Positions 1-10,800 of a DNA stretch of 64,000 bases are shown one piece after another. Both the position numbers and the translations under genes were made by a program. The stretch's first letter is position 1. The number at the start of each line of letters is the position of its first letter. Below the pieces are notes generated by a model. It was not told where the DNA came from and made no database searches. It was given only the letters and a program-made list of their open reading frames with translations. The stretch is from Hypomyces perniciosus (taxonomy: Eukaryota; Ascomycota; Sordariomycetes; Hypocreales; Hypocreaceae): the NCBI GenBank assembly GCA_008477525.1, contig SPDT01000002.1:2046001-2110000 (forward strand). The letters are read 5' to 3'.

Positions 1-784
1 TATTCTCCCCAGAATGACGATCGACAAGCTCTGGAAGTCCAAGGACAAGTTTTTGTGGCTGGCCAACGGTATCAAGAAAATAGCAAACGATTCCATATAG
101 AGCATGGCGATTATTCGACCTCCAGCCATCGAACGCTATGTGAATCAGCCCTGGGGCTGCCGCCAACACTCGCTTTATTTCCTCTATGTTTTCTTCGTAC
201 ACCTTAAGGATGCGTCTGCGAACGGTATCGTGGGTGATATGTGCCTCGGTCGTCTTCACGAGGGGATTGAGGTACTCGAAAACTGCGCGGAGGTACGGAT
301 CTTCGCTTTGTCGGAAGGAGGAATTACTGTTGATGATCCAACAGACTACCAAGCGCTGGAAGGCTAATCGATCAAAACGGCCGATGATCTGGTTGGCAAT
401 CTGCTGTTCTCGCGAGTTATATGTGTTCAGCTTCATCATCTCGGCGATATTCCTTGATGACGTATTCTCTTTTGCTTTACTTGGCGGCTTCCGCCTGCCT
501 GAAGGATCCCAGATGCTGTGGTCGGTCCAGAGGTGGATCTCTGCGTTCTGTGTGCCATTCGAGGCAGTCGAGTGAGGTTTTTGCTTACTACTCTTTACGC
601 AGACCTTGCAAACCCATCGCCGCTTTGTATCATCGTCGCTCTTCTCGATATCGTAACCGAATTGCCATATCCATGACGATATGGATGCGCAACGCTGGGA
701 TTGAGTATACCCAGGGAAGTATTTCCAAGGGAAAAGGTCCCACAGGTTCTCCTGGTCCTCCTGGGCCTGTATCTGAGGATGCAT
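1..784 (-). CDS. hAT-family transposase, N-terminal part, continues off the left edge
   Basis: Reading the minus strand from the ATG at 784 gives an open frame of 261 codons with no stop, running off the window; an in-frame stop lies just upstream of the ATG. The N-terminal part has a BED-like zinc-finger pattern, CxxC (VCKVC, about residue 57) followed by HLWTDH. Further on, FEYLNPLVKTTEAHITHDT and LIHIAFDGWRSNNRHALYG match the hAT core start; the Asp in AFDGW is the usual place of the first catalytic Asp. The second hAT element in this window (31905-34861) has related residues (IFEYLNPLV, LIHVSFNGW) but is decayed. Normal base composition and the lack of stops suggest a recent, un-RIPed copy that may still be active. 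The C-terminal dimerisation domain would lie outside the window. No matching terminal inverted repeat was found to the right of the ATG. Confidence 0.85.
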   Translation of the reverse strand, partial: MHPQIQAQEDQENLWDLFPWKYFPGYTQSQRCASISSWIWQFGYDIEKSDDDTKRRWVCKVCVKSSKQKPHSTASNGTQNAEIHLWTDHSIWDPSGRRKPPSKAKENTSSRNIAEMMKLNTYNSREQQIANQIIGRFDRLAFQRLVVCWIINSNSSFRQSEDPYLRAVFEYLNPLVKTTEAHITHDTVRRRILKVYEENIEEIKRVLAAAPGLIHIAFDGWRSNNRHALYGIVCYFLDTVGQPQKLVLGLPELVDRHSGEN

Positions 785-1377
785 AGGGTTAATAAATTAT
801 GCTTATGGCGATTCCATTAATAAAAAATTCATATACGAAGTACATAAAACCCTTTCTCCTAATAGAAGTTCAACGCGCCTGAATGCGGTAACTAAGAACG
901 CGAAATCTCCACGCTCCTGGCTACCAAAAAAAAAAAATCTTCTATAATCACTACTAACATATGTAAGAGCAAAATGTATAGTGATTTGTTAGTGGTGACT
1001 TAAGTTTAGCGTCCCTCTAGTTTTATACTAGGCTAAGTGATGCAGGTATTTTTATAGCTTAACTTGATGCGAAAACCTGACAGTTATTACGGAGTACATA
1101 AATACAGTTTTTAAAAAAGATATTTATTATAATTGGAATAGAGTTGGCCTTTCTAGCAATATACTAAAATATATATAATAAGATTCATTTCTCTCTATAT
1201 AGCTATATATTAAATGCATATAGATTTAGTTTCGTTTACCTACTCTTCCAATGATATATAGGGTATGTTGGCGGAGGGTCAGGTAGAACAAGCACGGAGT
1301 CTCTGGTAATGATGTCACTGACTTGGGCAATGGTAAGTATACTATTTTAGGGTGATGATTAAGCGCCCCCCCCTGCT
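785..1377. other. AT-rich intergenic region
   Basis: AT-rich sequence without a convincing reading frame. It should contain the 5' flank and right terminal repeat of the hAT element, but no repeat end could be identified. A TACGGAGTA motif lies at 1088-1096. Confidence 0.4.
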
Positions 1378-1500
1378 TCCATTTCCATCCACGGGACCCT
1401 TCCGTGGATGGATGGATTATGTAATGGCAGGCGCGATGGAATGGATGGAAATGGATGCACGGGCCATCCATTTCCATAAATGGACGCCCGTGGAAATGGA
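1378..1500. repeat. Cluster of inverted repeats built on CCATTTCCATCC
   Basis: CCATTTCCATCCACGGG near 1379-1395 is answered by CCCGTGGAAATGGA at 1487-1500. Further copies of ATGGATGGAAATGGATG and CCATCCATTTCCAT lie between them in both orientations, so the stretch can fold into several alternative hairpins. It could be the subterminal region of a hAT-type or MITE element; no target duplication was identified. It abuts and appears to replace the 5' part of the methyltransferase relic. Confidence 0.6.
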
Positions 1501-1507
1501 CGTGGAA

Positions 1508-2018
1508 TGGATCGCCACCCTGCGCACACTACTGCGGCCGGGAGGGCTCCTTATGTGGGACGAATTGGGTTACACGACATGGCAGTGCCTGCCGATGACG
1601 GAAAGCTTTATGAAATGGATCAGCACAGACGTGCGATACGCCGCCTCAGTCGGCCGTGATATAACGTGGGCTTTCTTATCCTGATAAGCAATGTAAAGCC
1701 TGGTCACTGACACTATGATACAGGAGCCCTCTCTATCTCCGGAGCCACATGCAGCGAGCAGGCTTCACCAAATGCACGCAGCAGACTTTCAGCACTTTCG
1801 GCGAGCCATTAGAGTTGCAGAAACAGGCCGGCAATGCCCTTGCCTCGGCTGCATCCCAGTCCTTGCATGGCATATTGGCTGGCGGCGGCTTTGAATGGGT
1901 GCAGTCTAGTGAAGAGATTGATGAGCTTATTGTTGCCCTTAGAGCAGACATTGATAATGGGAAAACCCAGGTCGGCTTCTCTATATACTGGATTATCGGT
2001 CAGAATCCCGAGAAGTAA
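1508..2018 (+). pseudogene. Relic of a class I SAM-dependent methyltransferase, C-terminal half
   Basis: Two plus-strand frames, 1508-1684 and 1725-2018, read as one protein end. The first holds LRTLLRPGGLLMWDELG, the late strand of a Rossmann methyltransferase (LRPGG motif). The second holds AGFTKCTQQTFSTFGEP and a C-terminal GFSIYWIIGQNP, as in fungal secondary-metabolite-type methyltransferases (family judged from general knowledge). The frames are separated by a stop (1682-1684) and a gap of about 40 bases too short for a normal intron. The N-terminal SAM-binding part is absent and replaced by the inverted-repeat cluster, so it is called a pseudogene; a badly annotated spliced gene is the alternative. 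Confidence 0.5.
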
Positions 2019-3173
2019 TTGCGACGTTGTTACGGGTTAAGGTCGGCTAAGCTGGGTGAGCAGCTCACCAACAACGATATTGGTATCCCTCAGGATTCAT
2101 AATCAAGGGTAAGTAGGAACTGAGAAGTACTACTCTGTACTGTAACCGAGCAGGCCTATATACGCTTGCTTATTTTCCGTTAGACTGTGAACCAGACGCT
2201 GTTGAAAAGCTAGGCATAGTTTCTCTCATCTCTGTGTGATGTCTGGTTGAGTGAATGCCTCACCAGAACATTGGTTCTAGTAGAAGACTTCGCTGGTGTA
2301 GATGTTCCTCGCGGCCGATGAAGAAGCTCTTTCGAAGCGATGGTGTCAGCTGAATTCTTAGTTAGCTTTGTTAGCTTACTCCTGTCAGGTTTGTTCTTAA
2401 GACCAGGGTAGCTAAGTACAAACTCTCTTCTGGGAAATAAGCTCGGTAGGAGACAGAGACCTCGGGCTTATGTTCGCTACGTTTCGCCGGATAAAGGAAA
2501 TAATTCGAAGCCCAAGACTCCAAGATTCAGGAACCAGGATGGAAAACCCTCCTTGCATAGGGGAAAAACCTGAGCACTAGCTGCTGAGACCATAATGAAG
2601 TTCAGCAAGTGGTTCGGGGAAGGCTGAGACCTACAGAGAAGCCTCTTGCGAGGCAACGTTTGGCGGCAGCAGAGCTACGCAGATTGTGAGGTCAGCTCTG
2701 CAGGTGAAACTCTCCTTTTTATTCCTTTTTATGCGCTTTTAGGACCCGATAAGTCCCAGTGGAGAGACAGACCAGTTGGCCTGCAAAAATACCCGATGGA
2801 AGATTACCTCAGTTTCGTTTGATTCTTTAACCTCCTCCTCCATTCATGCTAACTTTTTGCAGCTTTTACATTCTGTATTTCCAATAGAGATGAAACACTC
2901 GACATGCTTCACAGCTGGATTAAATCACAGCCTTCTGTAACACGCACCCGAGCGACCAGAGTGCTTTGGTTTATTGAAGCTGAAATTGATTACTGAAACA
3001 TGCCCGAGATGCTCATGATTAGACCTGGCGTCTGTTGCCCAATCAGAGCATGACGGGAAATCATTCTTGCGGTTTAAGGGGTGAATAGGCCAACTGGTCT
3101 GTGCGTTTCTCACACTGCACTCTTCTGATCCTTCATGCATTCAATGTCATACCCATAATACTTATTCACAGCC
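2019..3173. other. Intergenic region, no gene seen
   Basis: Base composition is normal here but no frame with recognisable protein features was found on either strand. The last few hundred bases presumably carry the promoter of the gene starting at 3174. Confidence 0.5.
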
Positions 3174-5639
3174 ATGGCGCCAGGCGAGACGACCTGCTAT
3201 ATTGCTGCGCGGTACTGCGCTCTTTGCAGGAATCCCTTGCCCTGGCGCAAACCTGGAGATCCGCCAGACCGGATTGAACACTGCGAATGGGAGCTGGATG
3301 TCATTGGTTGTATGTTCTCCGTCGACTGTCGGATCTGAAGGCTGGAGCTGACATCTTGAGCTTTCTTGAAGTCATTGACCTATCGGGAGATTCATTGCTC
3401 TCGCCAGATATTTACTCATTCCACACCAACCTTGCTGACTCCAGTTTCCTCTCTGACCGGCCTCTGGTGTTGAAACACCGTCGAGGCAACACTCGGGCCA
3501 TTGAAGTCTGCGACAGCCTGTCTTGCCACCCTTCGTGTGACCCCTCGCGACCAGTCTTCTTTATCCACGCTTGCTGCTTGAAAGCTGTCCGCATAGTACA
3601 GCCGCATTTCTTACCGCTTGACTTTTACAAGCTGTCGCAGAATCTGCACCCGATCCTTCCTCATCATGGTCAATCTGATGCTACACCATGGCAGCTTGAT
3701 AGCTTCCCAGATTTTGCCTCGAAGACGTCGACAGACTTGGGCATTCTGCTTACCAGGTGTGCCAGGCTCCCCCGCGAGCTTCAGAGGCACGTCGTGCAAA
3801 TGACACCTTCAAAAACTTTGCCATTCTTTTTAATGGCTGCTTGTCAAACTGCATCTTTTTACGCATCACACCGTGACTCTCGCCATGGACCCGTTTGCAA
3901 ACTTCAGAAACTTAGCATCGCCAGTCGCACGGTTAGATCTTGGATTCAAGCCAGCTTCACGTCCGTATTTGGCACCTCATACCTACGCCACATTCGGCTG
4001 TCCGATCAACCCCCAGTTCACATTGGCACAGCCCTTAAGTTAGGGACTGACGAAGTGAAGTGCGTGATGTATGTGGTTGGGTTGCATGGAATCCGAGCGA
4101 TTCGGCTTGAATTCAATAACGGATCTATGACAGATTGGTTGGGATGTCCTGATCAAGGCTGGCATAGTTCAACGATTAGTTCACCGGTCAACAACTTGAC
4201 TCTCTTACATGACGTATGTGTCAGTTTCCCCGTAATGCGATCTATGCAAACGGCTCATCAATAATGTACAGGATCTCAAAATTCTTCGGATAGAGTCCAA
4301 CCATGGTGAGGGAAAACTCCTGGCGCCTTCGATCGGTCGCGGCCTTTGGGATTCCGACCCCTATCGGCTTCAGCAATATCGCATGTGCGTCGCCCAAATG
4401 GGCCACTTTGTTGGGAATACCGCACACTATTCAGATCGACATTTATTCCAGTATTTGCCTCTGGAGATTAAGGGGCTATATGCCACCGGTTTCACCGTCT
4501 ACAACGACACTTTTGGCACTTGCCGAATCATCGTCCACAGAAAGGGATACCATCATGTTGCGGCAGCGAGTGACCTCGGAACTCCGAGATTCTTTAGCCT
4601 TCGCCATGGCGAAAAGGTCACGATGTTAGGCTTGGTATCTCAGGGGCGCGGCGCATCCCAATTCGGGCCATATCTGCTCGTAAGCCACCGCATCATTTCT
4701 CTTTGCTTTCTAACTCGACCACCTCACGCATGGCATTATTCTGACTGGTTTTTGTCATGTGATTCTAGATAAAGACAAGTCTTGAGCGTACATGTTTCTT
4801 CGGCCCCGCAATCTTTCTTCGGCATCCCTCAGCTAGGCTGGCATGTTTTGTTTCTGATGCCCAAGACGTGGCCAAAAGCACTGTGGCTGGTTTTATTGTG
4901 GATATGGCTATGATAAAGAGGGCTTGTTTCAGATCGATGGGGTGTAGCACGCGTTTCTTGGAAGAAATTTCCAATCCCAACGGAGCACAAACAACTGGTT
5001 CTCCAGGTCCTCATGAAATCAGCATGCCGTCCTCAATCACCACCCCGATCTTTCTCCAACAGAATTGCTACGGATCTCAGACGCTTGCTAGGATGAGCAG
5101 TGTTAGGCGACTCGCGATCCAAAAACGGAAAGTCTTGAATATCGAAGGGAAAACGCGCACACGCTACGCTGGTTTGTGCATATATCATACGGATGGCTCC
5201 ATTGAAACCCTTGGACAATGGGATGGCTCTCGTATGCACGATTCTACTGTCATTTATGATGCCGCGTCTGATGGCCTCCTCGATTGTCTCGTATTTTGCT
5301 TCGAACGTGGTCGTGGATGGGAAAAGGCTTTACACACATGCCATTTTGTCGTGAATATTCATGCTCAATCCCTGCAAGCAGAAGACATTCTCGATAAAAA
5401 GCAAGATGAGGCCTATTCTGAACCTCTCAAAGACGGCTCTCCCTTCTTGTGGGTTGTTTCGGATCATTATGCGGTTAGTATACCAGTCTTGTCTGATTTT
5501 TGCCAAGTCGCTAACAGGCTGGCAGTGGATGGAGTGGTGGTTCACTGAATATCATGATTACATAGCCCCTTGCCGCTCAGCGAACCGCAATATTCGCATG
5601 GTAAATCACGATGAGGCGGGGTATTTCAGCCCAGAATAG
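3174..5639 (+). CDS. F-box-like uncharacterised fungal protein, five exons
   Basis: Proposed exons: 3174-3309, 3372-4213, 4272-4679, 4769-5473 and 5526-5639, giving 734 residues. Introns start GTATGT, GTATGT, GTAAGC and GTTAGT and end AAG, CAG, TAG and CAG, and the frame is kept across all four. The N-terminus has a CALC pair and further Cys/His that could be a small zinc site. A motif LPRELQRHVVQMTPSKTLPF at about residues 190-210 resembles an F-box-type helix pair, known in fungal proteins that act as substrate adaptors of SCF ubiquitin ligases. Later parts (LHGIRAIRLEF, GRGLWDSDPYRLQQYRM, YAGLCIYHTDGSIETLGQWD) look like repeated beta blades, and the protein ends with WWFTEYHDYIAP. This layout fits a large uncharacterised fungal family. 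No stops or RIP-like changes are seen, so it is probably functional. The first intron could start at 3307 instead; both keep the frame. Confidence 0.75.
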
Positions 5640-6172
5640 AAAGGAGCGTATGCTACCGGCATGGATTACCGGATTTAATGATGGACAGGTGTCATTATTA
5701 GGATACCCTTTAGCAAGCCTGTTATTTACGACCCGAGCGAATCTTACCAAATATTTCTGTTTTATCTGAATGTATTTTTCTTGGATAGGTGACTTGTATC
5801 ACTATTCATCATCATTATATCATTAAACTAGGTAGGGTTCGATGCACCCAAGCAGAACTAGTAGATCTCTCTTTAAGAACCCTGTTATCTGGATAATCAG
5901 CGCGCTAAACGGTTGTGTCTAGGCTCTGTCAAGCTGCCTACCTGTTTCCTTGTTGATCGACTGCATTAATAGCTTAATAAAGCAGAGAAAGTTAGGTATA
6001 AGATAAAATTAAGTATTACATTACTTGTATTTAGCTAGTATCTCTTTTATTATATAACCTAACTATAACCTATATCTATAATACAATTTCGTATAGTATA
6101 ATATTAACTACTTTAAGCGCCCTTTATTTTTTTTATTTTTTTATTAACTTTAATTAAACGGATTTTTTATAA
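5640..6172. other. 3' flank grading into RIP-mutated AT-rich DNA
   Basis: Composition is normal to about 5980, then the sequence becomes strongly AT-rich. No gene is seen. The change marks the left edge of the RIP-affected block. Confidence 0.5.
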
Positions 6173-7070
6173 AAATTACTATTTATATAGGTCCAAATGT
6201 CTATTTATACAGGAAGTAGGTGTCACAGGCTAGGCCATGTCTCCCGGAATCACGACTACGCCGAATCCGGAAATACGACCAATACTAGACCGCTTACCTA
6301 ATTAGGAAACCACCTCGGCCACAACCCTATACGCACAACTATATAACGCATACATAGCTAGTATAGAGCTTCCTTCCTTCAGCTATAGATAGACAATACA
6401 GAAGTGCCCTAACTGCATACTTTCCAGTTAGGCTACACCCGTTACAGTAGGGTAGACTTTTTTTTTAGCTAATCTTATATTGCCTATACCGCTACACTAA
6501 ATTATAATAGAAAACCCTATATAAAAAAGGAGCGCTAAAAGAGCCTAGGCTAATTAAAGCTATAATTAAAAACTTTTCTTTATTAATAGCACTGCCTGTT
6601 ATAAAGCTATCACTAATGCAATAACTTAAAATAAACCTAAATTTTATTCTTAATATACTTAAAGGCTTTAAGCCTATTACATTTACTTAATCAAATAAGC
6701 TTACTAGTTTTTATAATGCCTCTTTTTAATAATAACTATATTAGTCAGCTAATTCCGCCTTTATTACTGCCGTAATCGTTTAATATATATGCAGATATCG
6801 AGAATTTCCTCCGCGACTTTTATATTAATAATAGTGCCGCCTTTATTAGGCAGCTAATTTCCGAGAAGCGAGTGATCGATGGCATTAGCCAGCCAACGTT
6901 TATTTCCCTTATTTGCGATAAAGGCCCGCGGCGGCTATCGCAAAGCGCTGGTCTTCGCAATCTATGCAACACTATGAAAATTTAGTGGCGGGGTATAGCA
7001 GTGGGGAAGTGGGTCTGAAAAGTGGATTTCCTGTGCAAATAGACATTTGGACCTGTGCAAATCGCAATTC
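6173..7070. mobile_element. Small DNA transposon or MITE with about 42-base terminal inverted repeats
   Basis: The right end read on the minus strand contains CAGGTCCAAATGTCTATTTG with flanking GAATTGCGATTTG. The left end (6173-6214) carries the same sequence with only C-to-T and G-to-A changes, for example TAGGTCCAAATGTCTATTTA. Without the 226-base LTR insert the element is about 670 bases. Its right end abuts codons of the kinase-like gene (the frame starts at 7073), so it inserted into that gene. No clear target duplication is seen. Internal sequence at 6780-6990 has a short frame (FYINNSAAFIRQLISEKRVI) of unknown kind. Confidence 0.65.
6221..6446 (+). mobile_element. 226-base solo-LTR-like element, copy 1, TSD GTAGG
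   Basis: Starts TGTCACAGGCTAGGCC and ends CACCCGTTACA, with a perfect five-base duplication GTAGG at 6216-6220 and 6447-6451. Three more copies of the same length are at 12775-13000, 35386-35611 and 53284-53509, each with its own duplication. CpG sites are kept although the neighbourhood is RIP-mutated. Confidence 0.9.
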
Positions 7071-7410
7071 TCATCGACAATTACCTTCTTATCGACCTAG
7101 CACAGGCTATCTACCCTGACAGAAGCGCAGCACACTATGAGCTGTGGCGTAAAATCCGATAACTTATTTTCGAGGCCGCCGTAACGCTTGTATGGGAAGG
7201 GTATACGATTCTTTTAATGGCGTGCCTGGCAGTGAAGGATACAGACTTCGCCGTCTTCCGTGAATATTTCGCCATGGTCCGCGGCACTAATATACCGCTC
7301 TTCTGTGTCAACCTCTGTCGTGAGCAGGCTATCCTGGAGCAGCGGGCGGCGAGCACGAAGCGCTTGGAATGTTTGTTTGTTTATTTTATTATTTACGTCC
7401 ACTAAGTAAA

Positions 7411-7812
7411 TGTCACGACCCGACCATGTCGAAGACCAGGTCACGAGGGCACGGGAGAATATCGGCTGCACCGATCAATTATCAAGAAGTAATCACCGCG
7501 CTAAGAGTGATCACTCAACCGCTCACTACACCAAGAAGTGTAATCACTTACTCGATTACTATACTATCGCAGTAATTGCAGCAACGCTTACTAGGAGATC
7601 AGTGATTATATATAGATTTCCTTTATATATATACGACTAGCTTATTATTTAGTAGAGTTACTTAAACAGTCGTTAATAAATTGCATTTACTAGAACCACC
7701 TGTTCTATAGAATTGTAACTATATTACCCTGCTCAGTATTTATCCTTAACCTCTGTTAACATAAACCTATAGACCTCGGTTTATCCCTTAAAAATCAACC
7801 CGGATCGTTACA
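7411..7812 (+). repeat. 5' LTR of the Gypsy element
   Basis: Direct copy of 14959-15362; less RIP-altered than the 3' LTR (keeps TGTCACGACCCGACC where the 3' copy has TATTATAACCCGAC). Confidence 0.9.
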
Positions 7813-7899
7813 CGTTAATGACTTTTATTTAGAAGGCCACTAAGAATCCTGAGTAATATTGTAAATATATCTGCTGCAGCATCCTCTTCTAATAACCCT

Positions 7900-10800
7900 A
7901 ACACTCTACCCTCTGTTCTACCTCCTCGCTAAGGGCAGGACGATAACGGAGACAACAATATAAATGGAAGCGAAGATAAGGATAAAGTTAATGAAACGGA
8001 ACAACTATGTATCCGCATAGAGGAAGCTTTTTAATGTATAGAAGCCAACCGCGTGGAATAGGAGTAATGCTATTAGTATTTAATTACTGAAAACGCTAGG
8101 CTTAACTAAATAATTCACTAACAGCAAGCAACTATTATAGACTTATAGAATTAAGCGCCGCCTACATTTAACCTAAACTTTATACTAAACTATAAAGGGA
8201 ATTAACCTTTAAAGGACTTAAGGGAGTCACTTAAAATACAACCCCTTAAACACTTTAATAAAAGCATTATAGCGCTTTAACTATTTTTTACTTAATTATA
8301 TAATTATTTCACCTACTTCTTAACTAGCTTTAATATAAAGACTAGTAAAGTCCTCTTGGCTGCTAAATAACTTAAAGGGAACGCCTTAAAGTAATTTAAA
8401 CCTACTTAAAGGGATTTCCTTAATAATAGAAGTAAAGCCGATAAATAAATATAGCTTATATTCGCTAGCTATAATTAGTTTAAGGAAAAACTAAAGAATA
8501 TCTTTAATAATATTAATAAAGAATATACTGTAGAAAATAAACTTATAAACTTAATCTAGAAAGGAAAATGCTTTAACTATACTGTATACTTTAAGAACTA
8601 TACTTTTAAAGTTAAATAGGGAAACTTTGTGTTTATTAAATGCTTTTATAATAGATTTAAGCTAAAAGTTAAAAGGGAAGCCTATAAATTCTCTTGCAAT
8701 AAAGGTATTACTAAGTTTATTAAAAATGTATAGATGCAGATAATTTACTTTATAAACTCTATTTAAATATAAAGAAAGGATAACAGTAATCTAAATAAAT
8801 TTATAAGTATTAAGGATATATAAATTAAAGTAAAAAGCAATAAGAATATATCGCTAGCTTTAATAATAAAAGATTTAATTAAATAGATTTAGATGCTATT
8901 TAAAAGGGAAAGGTGAAAGTTATTTATTATAACTGTAATAAGCTAAAATACTTTTTAAGGGACTGTAAAGCTTTATAAAAGCTATAAACTAATAAGCCCT
9001 AAAAGCCTTTACTAAAACCTAGATAAAAGGTTAATATAATTTTAAAAACCATTAATTATATATTATTTAACTAGACTGTATATTATAATAATAGCTGCTT
9101 TATTTATAAATCTAGTAAAGATAAAAGTAAATAGTACTTAAAATAACCTAGAAAGATATTTATAATAAACTAAAGGGGATACTGGTTAAAACCTAGATCT
9201 TTAACTTTTAAAGGTATTTTTAAAGAAGATAAAGTAAATAGGTATTTACTATATTTAAATAATTTAATGGAACGAAATCTAGACTTTAGTTATATAAAGT
9301 TAGATAGGGATAACAGTATCCCAGATAAATAAATAATCGCTATAATCGACTATTAACGTCTTAATTAAATTACTGCAGGCAATAAAAGATAAACTAGCAG
9401 CAGTAACTTTAATAATAAAGATAAGAATAACCCTTTATAATATAAACTATCACTATATAATACTATACTTTTGGAACTAGAAAATATACTACTAATATAT
9501 AGTAATCTTAGGAATAACTTAAATAAATATTACCTTTACCTGGTCAAAAGGATTAATATAAGTATATAACGAGATAGGATATATTTACGTTTATATAAAT
9601 AACTTTACGCGCAAAATAGAGCCAATAACAAAATAGCTATTAAAGCAATTCTAACTGCCTTAGCTATATAAGCAGAACCTATATATATATACAGACAGGG
9701 AGACTATACTGTAAATAACCCTAACTATAAAGAATATTATACTATATCCTGGGTTACTTGCGTTATATATAGCTGTATAATACACTTTTAAAAGAAAGTA
9801 AAATATAATATATTCCCGATTAAAATCCTATTTTACTTTATAGAAGAGGTATAAGATTGTAATATTTTCAAAGAATAGATTATAACTATATAGTATTAAG
9901 ACTTTAAGATTATTATTATTAAACTAAATACTGAAACCTTAAAGGAATATCGCTAGCTATAAAGATTTAAAGGATATAAGTTTAAAGGATACTATATTTA
10001 CTGCTAGGAAAAATTAATAAAGTAGTATTTCTGCTATAATAAAAGGTTTAAGTGCAATTAATAATACTACTTAGAGTGCAATAGATTAAAGTATATTATA
10101 TATAAGCGAAATAAATTATAGGATTGGCATTTATAATAAGCCAATAATACATTATACTTATCGCTAGATTATATATACTGCTAGAAAAATAAATGCATTA
10201 CCTACTTACAAGGAAAACTTTAAAAGTAGTAAACGTAAAAGTATATAGGGTATAAACCTACTTTAAAAGATAGAAAAATTAATTAGATTATAAAAGAACT
10301 GCACTGAAACCAGTTTAACTTTATTACCTATAAAGGAACCGCCTATAATAGGAAAAGGTAGCATTTACTTTAAAAAACCTTAATTAACTGCGAAATTTAT
10401 ATAAAAAAAAAGAATTAAGAAATAATTAATAGTACCTGTAAAAGGGCTATAAAGTAATAATCGATAAATTATATCTTTTAAAATATTAAATAATAAAAGT
10501 AATAATAAAGATTTATTATATTTTAAATTAGAGATAATAGTTAAGTGATATCGGCTATATATATTAGTAGCTAGCAGAGCAATAAGCAATTTTATTGCAC
10601 CTATAACTATAAATCGCTTACAGTTACTTTAGAAAAAGAAAACTAAATTATATTAATTTTATTAGGCAAAAGGAGGAGCCTTTATATATAATAACAGTAG
10701 GTTAAGCGAAAGACTAATTATCTTGAACTTGAAATCGCTAAATATAAAGGAGTAGTTTTTTGCAATATAGCGAATATTGATAGGTATAATATTATTTTTG

